Origin: Pseudozobellia sp. WGM2
Lineage (GTDB): Bacteria; Bacteroidota; Bacteroidia; Flavobacteriales; Flavobacteriaceae
Direction: 5' to 3'
Assembly (NCBI RefSeq): GCF_017810075.1
Contig: NZ_JADNYK010000004.1
Location: 62,001 to 126,000 of the forward strand
Length of the DNA stretch: 64,000 nucleotides
Under the pieces are notes generated by a model. The model saw nothing but the letters and a program-made list of their open reading frames with translations. It did no database searches and was not told where the DNA came from. Positions 19,195 to 28,113 of the stretch are shown here, piece by piece. The position numbers and the translations under genes are program-made. Position 1 is the first letter of the stretch. Every line of letters starts with the position of its first letter.

Positions 19195-19202
19195 CAAAAG
19201 TA
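19195..19202 (-). promoter_or_regulatory. -7 element for the oxoamine synthase gene
   Basis: The minus strand reads TACTTTTG (TAnnTTTG), ending 23 bases before the ATG at 19171. It lies downstream of the preceding terminator, so the gene can be transcribed alone. Confidence 0.5.
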
Positions 19203-19239
19203 TGATTTTCAGCACGAAATTCATAAATAATTGATGTAC

Positions 19240-19276
19240 AAAAAAAGCAACGACCTTTCGGGTTGCTGCTTTTTAT
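19240..19276 (-). terminator. Intrinsic terminator after the cysteine-synthase-like gene
   Basis: Read on the minus strand, GCAGCAACCC and GGTCGTTGC form an imperfect stem around GAAA, followed by a run of seven T. It sits 18 bp after the stop of the 19294-20337 gene and before the promoter of the next. Confidence 0.7.
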
Positions 19277-19293
19277 GACCTCACAGGAAAATA

Positions 19294-20337
19294 TTATTCT
19301 TTTATGTATTGTATCTTCTGAGTTTCTTCGACCTTCTTTGTATCAAAGAAACCTTGATCCTCCATCCATTGATCACTATAGACCTTACTCATGTAGCGCG
19401 ATCCATGATCTGGGAAAATAACTACAACATTATCATCGGATTTGAATCTACCTGCCTCATTGAGTTGTTTGAGGGCCTGCATTACCGCTCCGCTTGTGTA
19501 CCCGGCAAATATGCCTTCGGTCTTGGCGATTTCTCGTGCAGTATGGGCACTCTCAGAATCGGTAACCTTTATGAATTCATCGATCATATCGAAATCAGTG
19601 GCCGCCGGAATTAGATTCTTGCCTAAACCCTCGATACGGTATGGATAAATTTCTTTGCTGTCGAACTCTCGTGTTTCATGGTATTTCTTAAGAACCGATC
19701 CATAGGCATCTACCCCAATAACTTCAACATTAGGGTTCTGTTCTTTTAAAAACCTAGAAGTACCTGAAATCGTACCCCCTGTGCCGCTACAAGCCACCAA
19801 ATGGGTGATTTGACCACCGGTTTGCTCCCAAATCTCAGGACCTGTAGATGCGTAATGAGCTTCAGTATTTAGTTCATTGAAATATTGGTTGATGTAAATC
19901 GAACCTTTAGTTTCTTGATGCAATCTTTTAGCCACTTCATAGTACGACCTGGGATCATCAGCACTAACATGCGCCGGACAAACATATACGGTTGCACCCA
20001 TTGAACGCAACATATCGATTTTGTCTCTCGAAGATTTTGAGCTTACCGCCAATATGCAATCATACCCTTTAATGATACTGACCATAGCTATACTAAACCC
20101 AGTATTGCCTGAGGTAGTTTCAATAATGGTACTACCTTCTTTAAGAAGACCTTTACGTTCTGCCTCTTCAATAATATGCATTGCAATGCGATCTTTTGAA
20201 GAATGGCCTGGATTAAATGATTCTATTTTTGCAAAAAAATTACCGGTAAAACCTTTGGTAATTTTATTCAATCTAACGAGGGGAGTATTGCCTACGAGTT
20301 CTAAAATATTATCGTAAGCCTTAATCTTTTGTTCCAT
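19294..20337 (-). CDS. Cysteine-synthase-family PLP enzyme: probable cysteate synthase (CapA-like)
   Basis: This is a 347-residue fold-type II PLP enzyme. The N-terminus has [13 protein letters not shown] (13-25). Lys48 in [11 protein letters not shown] is the PLP lysine, in a context that differs from the usual ASVKDR of cysteine synthases. The phosphate loop is TSGNTG (75-80), and the second glycine loop is SGTGGTISG. CapA of Capnocytophaga makes L-cysteate from O-phosphoserine and sulfite, the precursor for capnine. Adjacency to an alpha-oxoamine synthase on the same strand makes that role more likely here than housekeeping cysteine synthesis. The C-terminal 30 residues ([14 protein letters not shown]) are an extension relative to CysK. 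Promoter element at 20396. Confidence 0.85.
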   Translation of the reverse strand: MEQKIKAYDNILELVGNTPLVRLNKITKGFTGNFFAKIESFNPGHSSKDRIAMHIIEEAERKGLLKEGSTIIETTSGNTGFSIAMVSIIKGYDCILAVSSKSSRDKIDMLRSMGATVYVCPAHVSADDPRSYYEVAKRLHQETKGSIYINQYFNELNTEAHYASTGPEIWEQTGGQITHLVACSGTGGTISGTSRFLKEQNPNVEVIGVDAYGSVLKKYHETREFDSKEIYPYRIEGLGKNLIPAATDFDMIDEFIKVTDSESAHTAREIAKTEGIFAGYTSGAVMQALKQLNEAGRFKSDDNVVVIFPDHGSRYMSKVYSDQWMEDQGFFDTKKVEETQKIQYIKE

Positions 20338-20395
20338 AAAGGATGTCTAGTTTGTAAAATGAGAAAGTGTTGAACTTTCTACATTTTCCTTGAGG

Positions 20396-20403
20396 CAAAA
20401 TTA
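20396..20403 (-). promoter_or_regulatory. -7 element for the cysteate-synthase-like gene
   Basis: The minus strand reads TAATTTTG (TAnnTTTG), 58 bp before the ATG at 20337. Confidence 0.45.
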
Positions 20404-20417
20404 CTATTTTTTTTCGA

Positions 20418-22556
20418 TTAGTCGATTTTCCCTTCCAAATCCAATAAAAATGCATATTCTTTGGCTACTTCCTTTAGTGCTTCAAAGCGACCTGAAGCTC
20501 CACCATGACCTGCATCCATATTAATATCAAAAAGTAAAAGTTTATTATCGGTTTTCATTTCGCGCAACTTTGCGACCCATTTTGCCGGTTCAAAATACTG
20601 TACCTGCGAATCATGAAAACCTGTTGTAACCAGGATATTCGGATAAGCCTGAATCTTCACTTGGTCATAAGGTGAATAGGATTTCATGTACTGGTAATAT
20701 TCTTTTTCATTGGGGTTGCCCCATTCATCATATTCCCCGGTAGTTAGAGGTATAGATTCATCTAACATGGTAGTCACAACGTCAACGAAAGGTACGGCAG
20801 CTATGATGCCGTTATAAATTTCGGGGGCCATGTTATTAATTGCACCCATCAACAACCCGCCTGCAGAACCTCCCATGGCATAAAGGTGACCTGCACCGGT
20901 ATACCCCTCTGCAATCAAAAATTTTGAACAATCGATAAAATCGGTGAAGGTGTTCATCTTTTTGAGCAATTTACCCTCTTCATACCATTTTCTACCCAAA
21001 TATTCACCACCCCTAATATGCGCTATCGCATATACAAAACCGCGGTCTAAAAGACTTAATCTTACAGTTGAAAAATAGGGGTCGATAGTGTGCCCATAAG
21101 AACCATACGCATATTGAAGTATGGGCGTGTTAGAATTCAGCTCCGTATTCTTATGGTACACAAAAGACATCGGTATTTTTTCACCATCTCTGGCCGTAGC
21201 CCATAATCTTTTTTCAACATAATTTTCTTTATCGAAATTACCGCCAAGAACCTCTTGCTCTTTTTTCACTGTCTTTTCTCGGGTACCCATATCAAAATCT
21301 ATGACCGAGTTAGGGGTAACCATAGAATTATAGGCATATCTTAAGATATCGGTATCAAAGTCAGGGTTTCTGCTTACCCCAGCGGTATAGGTTTCACTAT
21401 CAAAAGGCAAGTAATAGCTCTCATCACCGTTCCACCGAACAATCTTGATTTTATTTAGTCCGTTTTCTCGTTCGGAAACCACGTAATAATCTTTGAAAAT
21501 ATCGATATCTTCCAGTAGTACATCGTCTCTATGGGGAATAAATTCTTTCCAATTTTCAGATGAAGTGTGGTCTTCATTGACTTTCATCAATTTAAAATTG
21601 GTAGCCGAATCTTTATTCGTCAAAACGTACCAATGGTCACCGTAGTGTGAAATGCCGTACTCTAAACCTCTCTTTCTAGAGGAAAACATTTTTAAATCAC
21701 CATCCGGAAAATCTGAAAGTAAGGTTTGATATTCTGAAGTTAGTGTACTATAAGACCCAACAATTATATATTTCTTCGATTTCGATTTATAGACATAGGT
21801 GCCAAAAGTTTCATCTTGCTCATGAAATACCAACTCATCATTACTGGCTTGAACCCCTAGTTTATGCTTGTAAATTTTATCTGAACGAAGGGTAATCGGG
21901 TCTTTCTGGGTATAAAAAAGCGTCTTATTATCATTTGCCCAAACCGATCCGCCGGTGGTATTCTCGATTTTATCGGTAAGAATCTCACCAGTTTCCAAGT
22001 TTTTTATCTGAATGGTATACTGACGTCTAGATACCGTATCTACGCCAAAAGCCGCTAATTTATTATCGGGGCTTATCGCAATGCCACCAATACTAAAGTA
22101 TTCATGGTCTCTCGCCATTTCGTTACCATCGAACATAATTTCTTCTTTGGCATCCAAGGTTTCTTTTTTTCTTGAGTATATCGGGTATTCCTTTCCTAAT
22201 TCATATCGTGTAATATACCAATAGCCGTTCTGTTTATATGGTACAGATTCATCATCTTCTTTAATGCGGCCTTTCATTTCATCAAACAGCTTTTTCTGAA
22301 ATTCTTTGGTATGCTCGGTACTTTTATTGTAGAAATCATTCTCGGCTTCCAAATACTCAACAACCTCTTGGTTTTCCCGGTCATTAAGCCAGTAGTAAGG
22401 GTCAATTCTTATATCGCCATGTTTTTCTAATTTATGTGGAATTTTCTTGGCGATCGGTGCGACAACTTGGGTCATAGGTAAATTTTGGCTTTGTAATAAG
22501 GGCGCAAAGGTAATACATAGTATTACAATGATATTTCTTTTCAAATACAAGTTCAT
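20418..22556 (-). CDS. Oligopeptidase B-type S9 prolyl-oligopeptidase-family peptidase
   Basis: This is a 712-residue protein. The N-terminal hydrophobic segment (IIVILCITFAPLLQSQ, residues 9-24) is a signal peptide, so it is probably periplasmic. The S9 beta-propeller follows (HGDIRIDPYYWLNDRENQEVVEYL, then repeated blades), with a C-terminal alpha/beta-hydrolase domain carrying Ser564 in GGSAGG, the Asp region GFHDSQVQYFEPAKW and the His in DAGHGGASGRF. The order and spacing match oligopeptidase B, which cuts short peptides after basic residues. Acidic residues that would define the S1 pocket for Lys/Arg were not verified. Confidence 0.9.
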   Translation of the reverse strand: MNLYLKRNIIVILCITFAPLLQSQNLPMTQVVAPIAKKIPHKLEKHGDIRIDPYYWLNDRENQEVVEYLEAENDFYNKSTEHTKEFQKKLFDEMKGRIKEDDESVPYKQNGYWYITRYELGKEYPIYSRKKETLDAKEEIMFDGNEMARDHEYFSIGGIAISPDNKLAAFGVDTVSRRQYTIQIKNLETGEILTDKIENTTGGSVWANDNKTLFYTQKDPITLRSDKIYKHKLGVQASNDELVFHEQDETFGTYVYKSKSKKYIIVGSYSTLTSEYQTLLSDFPDGDLKMFSSRKRGLEYGISHYGDHWYVLTNKDSATNFKLMKVNEDHTSSENWKEFIPHRDDVLLEDIDIFKDYYVVSERENGLNKIKIVRWNGDESYYLPFDSETYTAGVSRNPDFDTDILRYAYNSMVTPNSVIDFDMGTREKTVKKEQEVLGGNFDKENYVEKRLWATARDGEKIPMSFVYHKNTELNSNTPILQYAYGSYGHTIDPYFSTVRLSLLDRGFVYAIAHIRGGEYLGRKWYEEGKLLKKMNTFTDFIDCSKFLIAEGYTGAGHLYAMGGSAGGLLMGAINNMAPEIYNGIIAAVPFVDVVTTMLDESIPLTTGEYDEWGNPNEKEYYQYMKSYSPYDQVKIQAYPNILVTTGFHDSQVQYFEPAKWVAKLREMKTDNKLLLFDINMDAGHGGASGRFEALKEVAKEYAFLLDLEGKID

Positions 22557-22582
22557 TAAAAGAGATTTATCCTACAATTTAG

Positions 22583-22590
22583 TAATTTTG
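22583..22590 (+). promoter_or_regulatory. -7 element for the YbaB gene
   Basis: TAATTTTG matches TAnnTTTG and ends 26 bp before the ATG at 22617. Confidence 0.5.
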
Positions 22591-22616
22591 AAATCTAAAA
22601 CTATAAAAAAGAAAAT

Positions 22617-22946
22617 ATGTTTGGAGATATGATGGGCATGATGGGTAAGTTAAAGGAAACCCAACAGAAAGTAGAGGAAACCAAAAAAAGGTTAGACACC
22701 GTTACCCTTGAAGAAAGTTCGCCTGAGAACCTGGTAAAGGTAACTATTACCGCGAACCGTGAGGTAAAGGAAATTAAGATTGACGATAGCCTTTTAGAAG
22801 ACAAAGAACAACTTGAAGATTATTTAATACTGACCGTAAATAAAGCAATAGCCAAAGCTACTCAAGTAAATGAAACCGAACTGGCCGCGGTTGCCAAAGA
22901 CGGAATGCCGAACATACCCGGCATGGATTCCCTCTTTGGAAAATAA
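22617..22946 (+). CDS. YbaB/EbfC nucleoid-associated protein
   Basis: This is a 109-residue protein with the YbaB layout: an N-terminal Met/Gly-rich start ([20 protein letters not shown]) followed by a long helix, a beta region [21 protein letters not shown] (about 42-62), and a helical end with the conserved [15 protein letters not shown]. YbaB forms tweezer-shaped dimers that bind DNA in the cytoplasm. In many genomes it sits next to dnaX-recR; here it stands alone, transcribed from its own promoter and divergent from the S9 peptidase gene. Confidence 0.9.
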   Translation: MFGDMMGMMGKLKETQQKVEETKKRLDTVTLEESSPENLVKVTITANREVKEIKIDDSLLEDKEQLEDYLILTVNKAIAKATQVNETELAAVAKDGMPNIPGMDSLFGK

Positions 22947-23049
22947 GACTTTTGGCAAGGTGTTCTCTACTCAAGAAACACCTTACCATTCTATTACGAA
23001 CGTTTAATTGTTGTTCTTTTCGCAGGTAATCTTAGGCGAAGTATTCGTG

Positions 23050-23057
23050 TAATTTTG
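23050..23057 (+). promoter_or_regulatory. -7 element for the DUF1508 gene
   Basis: TAATTTTG matches TAnnTTTG and ends 22 bp before the GTG at 23080. Confidence 0.45.
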
Positions 23058-23079
23058 TATCTTTTACAAAAAACTGCAA

Positions 23080-23403
23080 GTGATAAGAATTTTAGAAAAC
23101 AAGAACGTTGGTTATTACTTTATTCTAGAAGCCCAAAGCGGACAAACACTTCTCAAAAGCATAGATTTCACAAATAAAGATGCTGTTCAAAAAGCGATAG
23201 AATCACTGCACAACCTGTCTTTTAATAGAAATCATTTCGAGCGAAAAACAAATAATACAGGTCAATTCTTCTTTAACCTAAATGATGACAAGGCCAATCT
23301 TATCGGCACCAGCCAACTATACGATTCTGAGATGGGGATGGAAAACGGAATTAAAAACCTGACCAATCGAATTGTTCTTCTCAAAGAAGAAAATAACCTA
23401 TAA
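23080..23403 (+). CDS. DUF1508 (YegP-like) domain protein
   Basis: This is a 107-residue cytoplasmic protein made of two YegP/DUF1508-like halves. Each begins with an F-[YF]-F/N strand (GYYFILEAQSGQTLLKS at 11-27, GQFFFNLNDDKANLIGTSQLYDS at 62-84) and is followed by a helix. The start is GTG at 23080; no ATG exists before residue 86, and the promoter 22 bp upstream fits. The biochemical role of the family is unknown. The 3' end overlaps the convergent threonine aldolase gene by six bases. Confidence 0.8.
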   Translation: MIRILENKNVGYYFILEAQSGQTLLKSIDFTNKDAVQKAIESLHNLSFNRNHFERKTNNTGQFFFNLNDDKANLIGTSQLYDSEMGMENGIKNLTNRIVLLKEENNL

Positions 23404-24420
23404 TGCTTTCAAGATTTTTAAAAATCGTTCATGCATATCATCGGTGTAGTCTAAATGGGTCACAATACGTAACTTACCTTGCCCCATTCCTATAATATGC
23501 ACATTGTTCTCTGCTAGTTTTTCAACAAATCGCGAGCCTGACATTTTATCTTCATGAATCTCAAAAATGATAATATTGGTCTCTATACGTTCAACACTTT
23601 TGATAAAAGACAAACTTTTCAAAACGACGCCTATTTCTTTTGCCTTTAAATGATCTTCGCTAAGACGTTCAAGATGATGGTCTAACGCATAGATACCGGC
23701 AGCGGCCAAAAAACCGGATTGCCTCATACCGCCGCCCAAAATCTTTCGTACCCGTAAGGCTTTTTCAATGAGAATACGGTTACCGATCAATACGGAACCG
23801 ACCGGGCAGCCCAACCCTTTACTAAGACAAACACTTATAGTGTCGAATAATGCCCCATATTGTTCAGGTGTCTCATTTTCAGCCACTAAGGCATTCCATA
23901 ATCTTGCTCCATCTAAGTGATAGGCCAGCCCATGTTTTTCGCATATTGATTTGATTCGCTTCAGCTCTTCATAGTCCCAACAAGCACCCCCACCTTTATT
24001 AGTAGTATTTTCTATGGAAACCAAAGACGTTAGCGGACTATGGTAAAAATCTGGTGGATTGATCGCCGCCTCCACCTGATCCGCCGTCATCATACCCCTA
24101 TGACCATCTACCAATCGACAAGAAACCCCACTATTAAAACTTACTCCCCCACCCTCGTAGTTGAAGACATGCGAGAACTTATCACAAATAAGTTGGTCAC
24201 CAGGGTTGGTATGAAGTTTTATTCCTGTTTGATTGGCCATTGTTCCTGAAGGAAAAAATAAGGCCGCCTCTTTACCGAACATCGATGCTACTTTGTCTTC
24301 AAGAGCATTTACCGATGGGTCTTTCTTAAAAACGTCATCACCCACCTCGGCATGCATCATAGCTTCCATCATACCCTTTGTAGGTTTGGTAACCGTATCG
24401 CTTATGAGGTTTATTTCCAT
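23398..24420 (-). CDS. ltaE: Low-specificity L-threonine aldolase
   Basis: This is a 340-residue fold-type I PLP enzyme. Motifs are INLISDTVTKPT (3-14), EVGDDVFKKDPSVNALEDKVA (25-45), FPSGTMANQ (56-64), Asp170 in YHLDGARLWNA and the PLP-binding Lys201 in VCLSKGLGCPVGS. It cleaves L-threonine and L-allo-threonine to glycine plus acetaldehyde in the cytoplasm. Length matches the family. Promoter element at 24470. Confidence 0.93.
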   Translation of the reverse strand: MEINLISDTVTKPTKGMMEAMMHAEVGDDVFKKDPSVNALEDKVASMFGKEAALFFPSGTMANQTGIKLHTNPGDQLICDKFSHVFNYEGGGVSFNSGVSCRLVDGHRGMMTADQVEAAINPPDFYHSPLTSLVSIENTTNKGGGACWDYEELKRIKSICEKHGLAYHLDGARLWNALVAENETPEQYGALFDTISVCLSKGLGCPVGSVLIGNRILIEKALRVRKILGGGMRQSGFLAAAGIYALDHHLERLSEDHLKAKEIGVVLKSLSFIKSVERIETNIIIFEIHEDKMSGSRFVEKLAENNVHIIGMGQGKLRIVTHLDYTDDMHERFLKILKAL

Positions 24421-24469
24421 ATTAAAATTAGTAAGGTTATAGACTGAAAGTCGTATCGAATTACCCCCC

Positions 24470-24477
24470 CAAAGTTA
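24470..24477 (-). promoter_or_regulatory. -7 element for the threonine aldolase gene
   Basis: The minus strand reads TAACTTTG (TAnnTTTG), 49 bp before the ATG at 24420. Confidence 0.45.
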
Positions 24478-24645
24478 CGTAAAATTGAATCTAGTCTCGG
24501 TAAAGAAGCTTTTGCAACTAAGAAAATCATTTTGTTAAAATATTCCTTTATTATTAATGAAATCGATATTTAGAGCTAATATTATTATGGATTTGAGCCC
24601 ACATTTTATTTTGAAAACCAGTACCTTAAAGCAAAAGAATAGATC

Positions 24646-26109
24646 ATGGGTAAAATTCAAAATCAGATATTCTCATCGTATCAAAGAAACCCTATTTTGT
24701 ATGATGAAATTTTTGATAAACAGGGTACAATAAAAGAGGTTTATTCGAGGCTTTTCGAACTCTACGGTGGGCATACCATTAAAGAATATGTTAAACTGAA
24801 CGAAAAAGCAAAATCTTCTTTCTTCAATCAAGGCATAACCTTTCAAGTATATAACGAAAAAGAAACGATGGAAAAGATTTTTCCGTTTGACCTTTTTCCA
24901 AGAATAATCGATCAAGAGGAGTGGGACATTATTGAACGCGGAGCCGTTCAACGTAGCAGGGCACTCAATCTCTTTCTTTGGGACATTTATCACGATAAGA
25001 AAATAATCAAGCAGGGCATTGTTCCTTTAGAGTTGATCAGTTCATCTGAAAATTATCTGGATCAAATGGTTGGTCTCGATCCGCCCGGCGGCATATACAA
25101 CCATATTTCCGGCACAGATATAATCAAACATAACGATGGTAAATACTATGTTTTAGAAGACAATATTCGGTGCCCTTCAGGGGTAAGTTATGTTATATGT
25201 AACAGAACCGCTCTAAAAAGAGCGCTTTTCGGGGTCTTCAACCACTACAAGACCCATGCGGTTACCAATTATGCCGAAAACTTACTCGATTTGCTAGAGA
25301 CCGTAAAACCTCAAGGTGTCGATTTACCAAACGTAGTTGTTTTAACACCGGGCATGTACAATTCGGCTTTCTATGAGCATTCGTATTTGGCCAAAACCAT
25401 GGGGGTCGAATTGGTAGAAGGTCGTGATCTTTTTGTAGAAAATGATTTTGTTTATATGAGAACTATTCGTGGTCCTGAAAAAGTAGATATCATCTATCGG
25501 CGGGTCGATGATGGTTTTATTGACCCGTTAGAATTTCGCGCCGATTCGGCCCTAGGTGTACCCGGGCTTTTTGCAGCTTATAAAAAAGGTAATGTTACCT
25601 TGGCAAATGCCCCCGGCACAGGCGTAGCTGATGATAAGGCCATATACACCTATATGCCAGAAATTATTAAATACTATTTAGACGAAGAGCCGATTCTGAA
25701 TAATGTTCATACCTATCACTGTAGCAGACCTGATGAATTGCAATATGTACTAGAACATATACCCGAGCTTGTAATCAAACCTGTCGATGAGGCGGGTGGC
25801 TATGGCATATCTATAGGAAACCGCTTGAGCAAAAGTGAAATTGAGGAAGTAAAGTCACAACTGAAGAGCAGCCCGCGAAAATATGTTGCCCAACCCATTA
25901 TGTCTCTATCGGTTCACCCTACCTATATCGATGAAACGGAATCGTTTGAACAGCGTCATGTAGATTTAAGAACATTTACCGTATTGGGTCAAGACCGTGA
26001 TTTTGTTCTAAAAGGTGGCCTCACACGAGTTGCTCTCAAACGTGGTAATCTTATTGTAAATTCATCTCAAGGTGGAGGGTCGAAAGACACATGGGTTCTG
26101 AAAAAATAA
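24646..26109 (+). CDS. Circularly permuted ATP-grasp type 2 protein (DUF404/DUF407)
   Basis: This is a 487-residue protein of the family often called circularly permuted type 2 ATP-grasp. Diagnostic stretches are GITFQVYNEKETMEKIFPFDLFPRII (residues about 62-87), YYVLEDNIRCPSGVSYVICNR (165-185), DIIYRRVDDGFIDPLEFRADS (about 282-302), GVADDKAIYTYMPEIIKYYL, and ELVIKPVDEAGGYGISIG (about 380-397). ATP-grasp enzymes join a carboxylate to an amine or thiol through an acyl phosphate; the substrate of this family is not established. It is followed by an alpha-E protein and a transglutaminase on the same strand, a recurrent genomic trio proposed to build or remodel a peptide or amide product. Confidence 0.92.
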   Translation: MGKIQNQIFSSYQRNPILYDEIFDKQGTIKEVYSRLFELYGGHTIKEYVKLNEKAKSSFFNQGITFQVYNEKETMEKIFPFDLFPRIIDQEEWDIIERGAVQRSRALNLFLWDIYHDKKIIKQGIVPLELISSSENYLDQMVGLDPPGGIYNHISGTDIIKHNDGKYYVLEDNIRCPSGVSYVICNRTALKRALFGVFNHYKTHAVTNYAENLLDLLETVKPQGVDLPNVVVLTPGMYNSAFYEHSYLAKTMGVELVEGRDLFVENDFVYMRTIRGPEKVDIIYRRVDDGFIDPLEFRADSALGVPGLFAAYKKGNVTLANAPGTGVADDKAIYTYMPEIIKYYLDEEPILNNVHTYHCSRPDELQYVLEHIPELVIKPVDEAGGYGISIGNRLSKSEIEEVKSQLKSSPRKYVAQPIMSLSVHPTYIDETESFEQRHVDLRTFTVLGQDRDFVLKGGLTRVALKRGNLIVNSSQGGGSKDTWVLKK

Positions 26110-26171
26110 TTAAGATAATCACAACAGAAATTGACCAAAACAAAGCAGAATAAGAACTTAGAAAACATTAT

Positions 26172-27119
26172 ATGCTAGCACGAGTAGCCAACAACCTCTT
26201 TTGGATGGGACGTTATATTGAACGTTCTGAACATGTGGCCAGATATTTGAACGTTAATTATTTCTCATCTTTAGATGCACCACATCAACTTTCGCAGTCT
26301 AGGCAATTCGTACTTCGGTCGATGCTTTACATGGTCGGCCTTTCCGATGGCGATGAATCTGAAGAGTTAGATGAAGCAAAAGTGCTTTATAAAATCGGAA
26401 TGGATCCACAAAGTGAATTCTCGATTTTAAACAATGTAAAGTACGCCCGTGAGAATGCGAATAGTGCACGTGATTTGATTTCTACTGAATTGTATGAAGC
26501 TATTAATAAGTTTTACCACTTTGTATTTAATTATGATTCTAATATATACATGAAAAACGGCTTGCACGATTTCACTACCAATATAACCGAAATGAGTGCT
26601 ATTTTACGGGGGAAGATGAGGGGCACCTTGTTGCACGACGAGATTTACGCCATTATCATGATGGGGGTCAATATTGAAAGAGCTACCCAAATTACACGAA
26701 TCATCAATGCCAAGCATCATGATGCTCTAAAAGCCCAAGGCAGTTATGGTGATAAATTTAGCAACAGTTACGAATGGACCACTTTATTAAAATGTGCCGA
26801 GTCTTATGATATGATGCGAAGATTCTACAAAAAAACGCCTAACAGTATCTCTACGTTAGAATTTTTAATTCTAAACCCAAATTGCCCGAGATCGGTAATG
26901 AACAGTCTTAATCAAGTATATAAACATATTAGGTTATTGGACCCCAGTAAAAGATACAATAAAAACTCTACGGCATTTTTGGTCGGCCGAGTAAGGGCCG
27001 AATATCAATACAAGTATATTAGGGAAATTGAAGAGGATATTCAATATTTTATCAAGAGTATTTTAGATAGTCTTTCTGAAATTAGCGAAAAAATGGAAAA
27101 TGAGTTTTTTAACTATTGA
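26172..27119 (+). CDS. Alpha-E domain protein (DUF403)
   Basis: This is a 315-residue, almost wholly helical protein opening MLARVANNLFWMGRYIERSEHVARYLNV, the hallmark of the alpha-E (DUF403) family. Conserved features include YARENANSARDLISTELYEAINKFYH (about 96-121) and the C-terminal GRVRAEYQY. Its role is unknown; it is almost always encoded beside the circularly permuted ATP-grasp protein, from which it is separated here by 62 bp, so it is probably a partner protein. Cytoplasmic; no signal peptide. Confidence 0.92.
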   Translation: MLARVANNLFWMGRYIERSEHVARYLNVNYFSSLDAPHQLSQSRQFVLRSMLYMVGLSDGDESEELDEAKVLYKIGMDPQSEFSILNNVKYARENANSARDLISTELYEAINKFYHFVFNYDSNIYMKNGLHDFTTNITEMSAILRGKMRGTLLHDEIYAIIMMGVNIERATQITRIINAKHHDALKAQGSYGDKFSNSYEWTTLLKCAESYDMMRRFYKKTPNSISTLEFLILNPNCPRSVMNSLNQVYKHIRLLDPSKRYNKNSTAFLVGRVRAEYQYKYIREIEEDIQYFIKSILDSLSEISEKMENEFFNY

Positions 27120-27169
27120 TTCGTTTTCATTGCCTATCTTTCCTGAAATTTACACTAAAAAATTAATTT

Positions 27170-28021
27170 CTGGAATATTCAATTACATACACCTGCGAAA
27201 ACACATATGACCACGAGGTAATTGATGCCCTGTGGCAATTTTTGATTATTCCTGAAGAAAATGAATCCCAAGATTTTGTAAAGGTTGACTTCAGTACTTC
27301 CGTTAAAACTATTATCGAATATTCTGAAAATGGTTATGGTTTTCGAACCATAAGGGTAAAATCAAAAGAACCGTTTGATAAAATATCTTTTGAAGCTAGA
27401 ATACGACTAGTAAAAAAAGCTGCCGACCCTTTTAAGTCGATTAATCTAATTGAAGACCCTGCAATTTCCTATTCAGAGATACAAACGTTACTTTTTCGAA
27501 TTGAGCACGACTCCTTCTTGCGCACTACTGACCTCACTTTTTTACCATCTAAATATGCTACGCTTTTTACCTTTGATAAAGAGAAATCGATATTCGAGAA
27601 CCTTCAAGCCCTCAATCAATTCATATTTAACTACGTAAGCTTTAAGCCTAACATGACCGATGTGAATTCAACTGTGGCAGAATTTATAGAAAAAAAACAA
27701 GGGGTTTGTCAAGATATGGTTCACCTTTTTTGCGCATTGGCTAGACATAACGGCATACCTACCAGATACGTTTCCGGTTTTCTTCATCAAGGCAATGGCT
27801 ATTTTGGCGACTCTCAAATGCACGCTTGGTCCGAAGCATTTATTCCCAACGCAGGTTGGATCGCTTTTGATCCCACCAACAACATTTTAGCGAACAACGA
27901 CCATATCAAAGTAGCCCATGGTAAAGATTACAGTGATTGCGCCCCTTTAAAAGGCGTTATTAATGGGCCAGGCACCAACAAAACTCAATACACAGTGCAG
28001 GTCGAGAGTCAGCAGCAGTAA
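27170..28021 (+). CDS. Transglutaminase-like protein with an apparent CTG start
   Basis: The frame gives 283 residues if read from the CTG at 27170. The bacterial transglutaminase N-terminal domain needs the opening EYSITYTCENTYDHEVIDALWQFLIIPEE, which is encoded in frame from 27173, yet no ATG, GTG or TTG occurs before the TTG at 27242, and a TAA lies at 27164-27166. The catalytic triad is intact: Cys180 in KKQGVCQDMVHLFCALAR, His218 in DSQMHAWSEAF and Asp234 in WIAFDPTNN. The family cleaves or forms amide bonds. As the third gene of the ATP-grasp/alpha-E trio it may process or attach the product of the ligase. A start at 27242 would delete about 24 conserved residues. Confidence 0.85.
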   Translation: MEYSITYTCENTYDHEVIDALWQFLIIPEENESQDFVKVDFSTSVKTIIEYSENGYGFRTIRVKSKEPFDKISFEARIRLVKKAADPFKSINLIEDPAISYSEIQTLLFRIEHDSFLRTTDLTFLPSKYATLFTFDKEKSIFENLQALNQFIFNYVSFKPNMTDVNSTVAEFIEKKQGVCQDMVHLFCALARHNGIPTRYVSGFLHQGNGYFGDSQMHAWSEAFIPNAGWIAFDPTNNILANNDHIKVAHGKDYSDCAPLKGVINGPGTNKTQYTVQVESQQQ

Positions 28022-28088
28022 ATTCCATTGAACTTTATACAAAAGAGTGAAACTTTTCTTAATGCTATTCAATGCTGAAAAAGTGTGC

Positions 28089-28096
28089 TACTTTTG
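28089..28096 (+). promoter_or_regulatory. -7 element for prfB
   Basis: TACTTTTG matches TAnnTTTG and ends 17 bp before the ATG at 28114. Confidence 0.5.
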
Positions 28097-28113
28097 CAGA
28101 AAATAATAATAGA

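Noticed and set aside
19294-20337. Housekeeping cysteine synthase (CysK) as the plain call
   Set aside because: The PLP-lysine context and the C-terminal extension differ from CysK, and the neighbour is an oxoamine synthase; kept only as the alternative.
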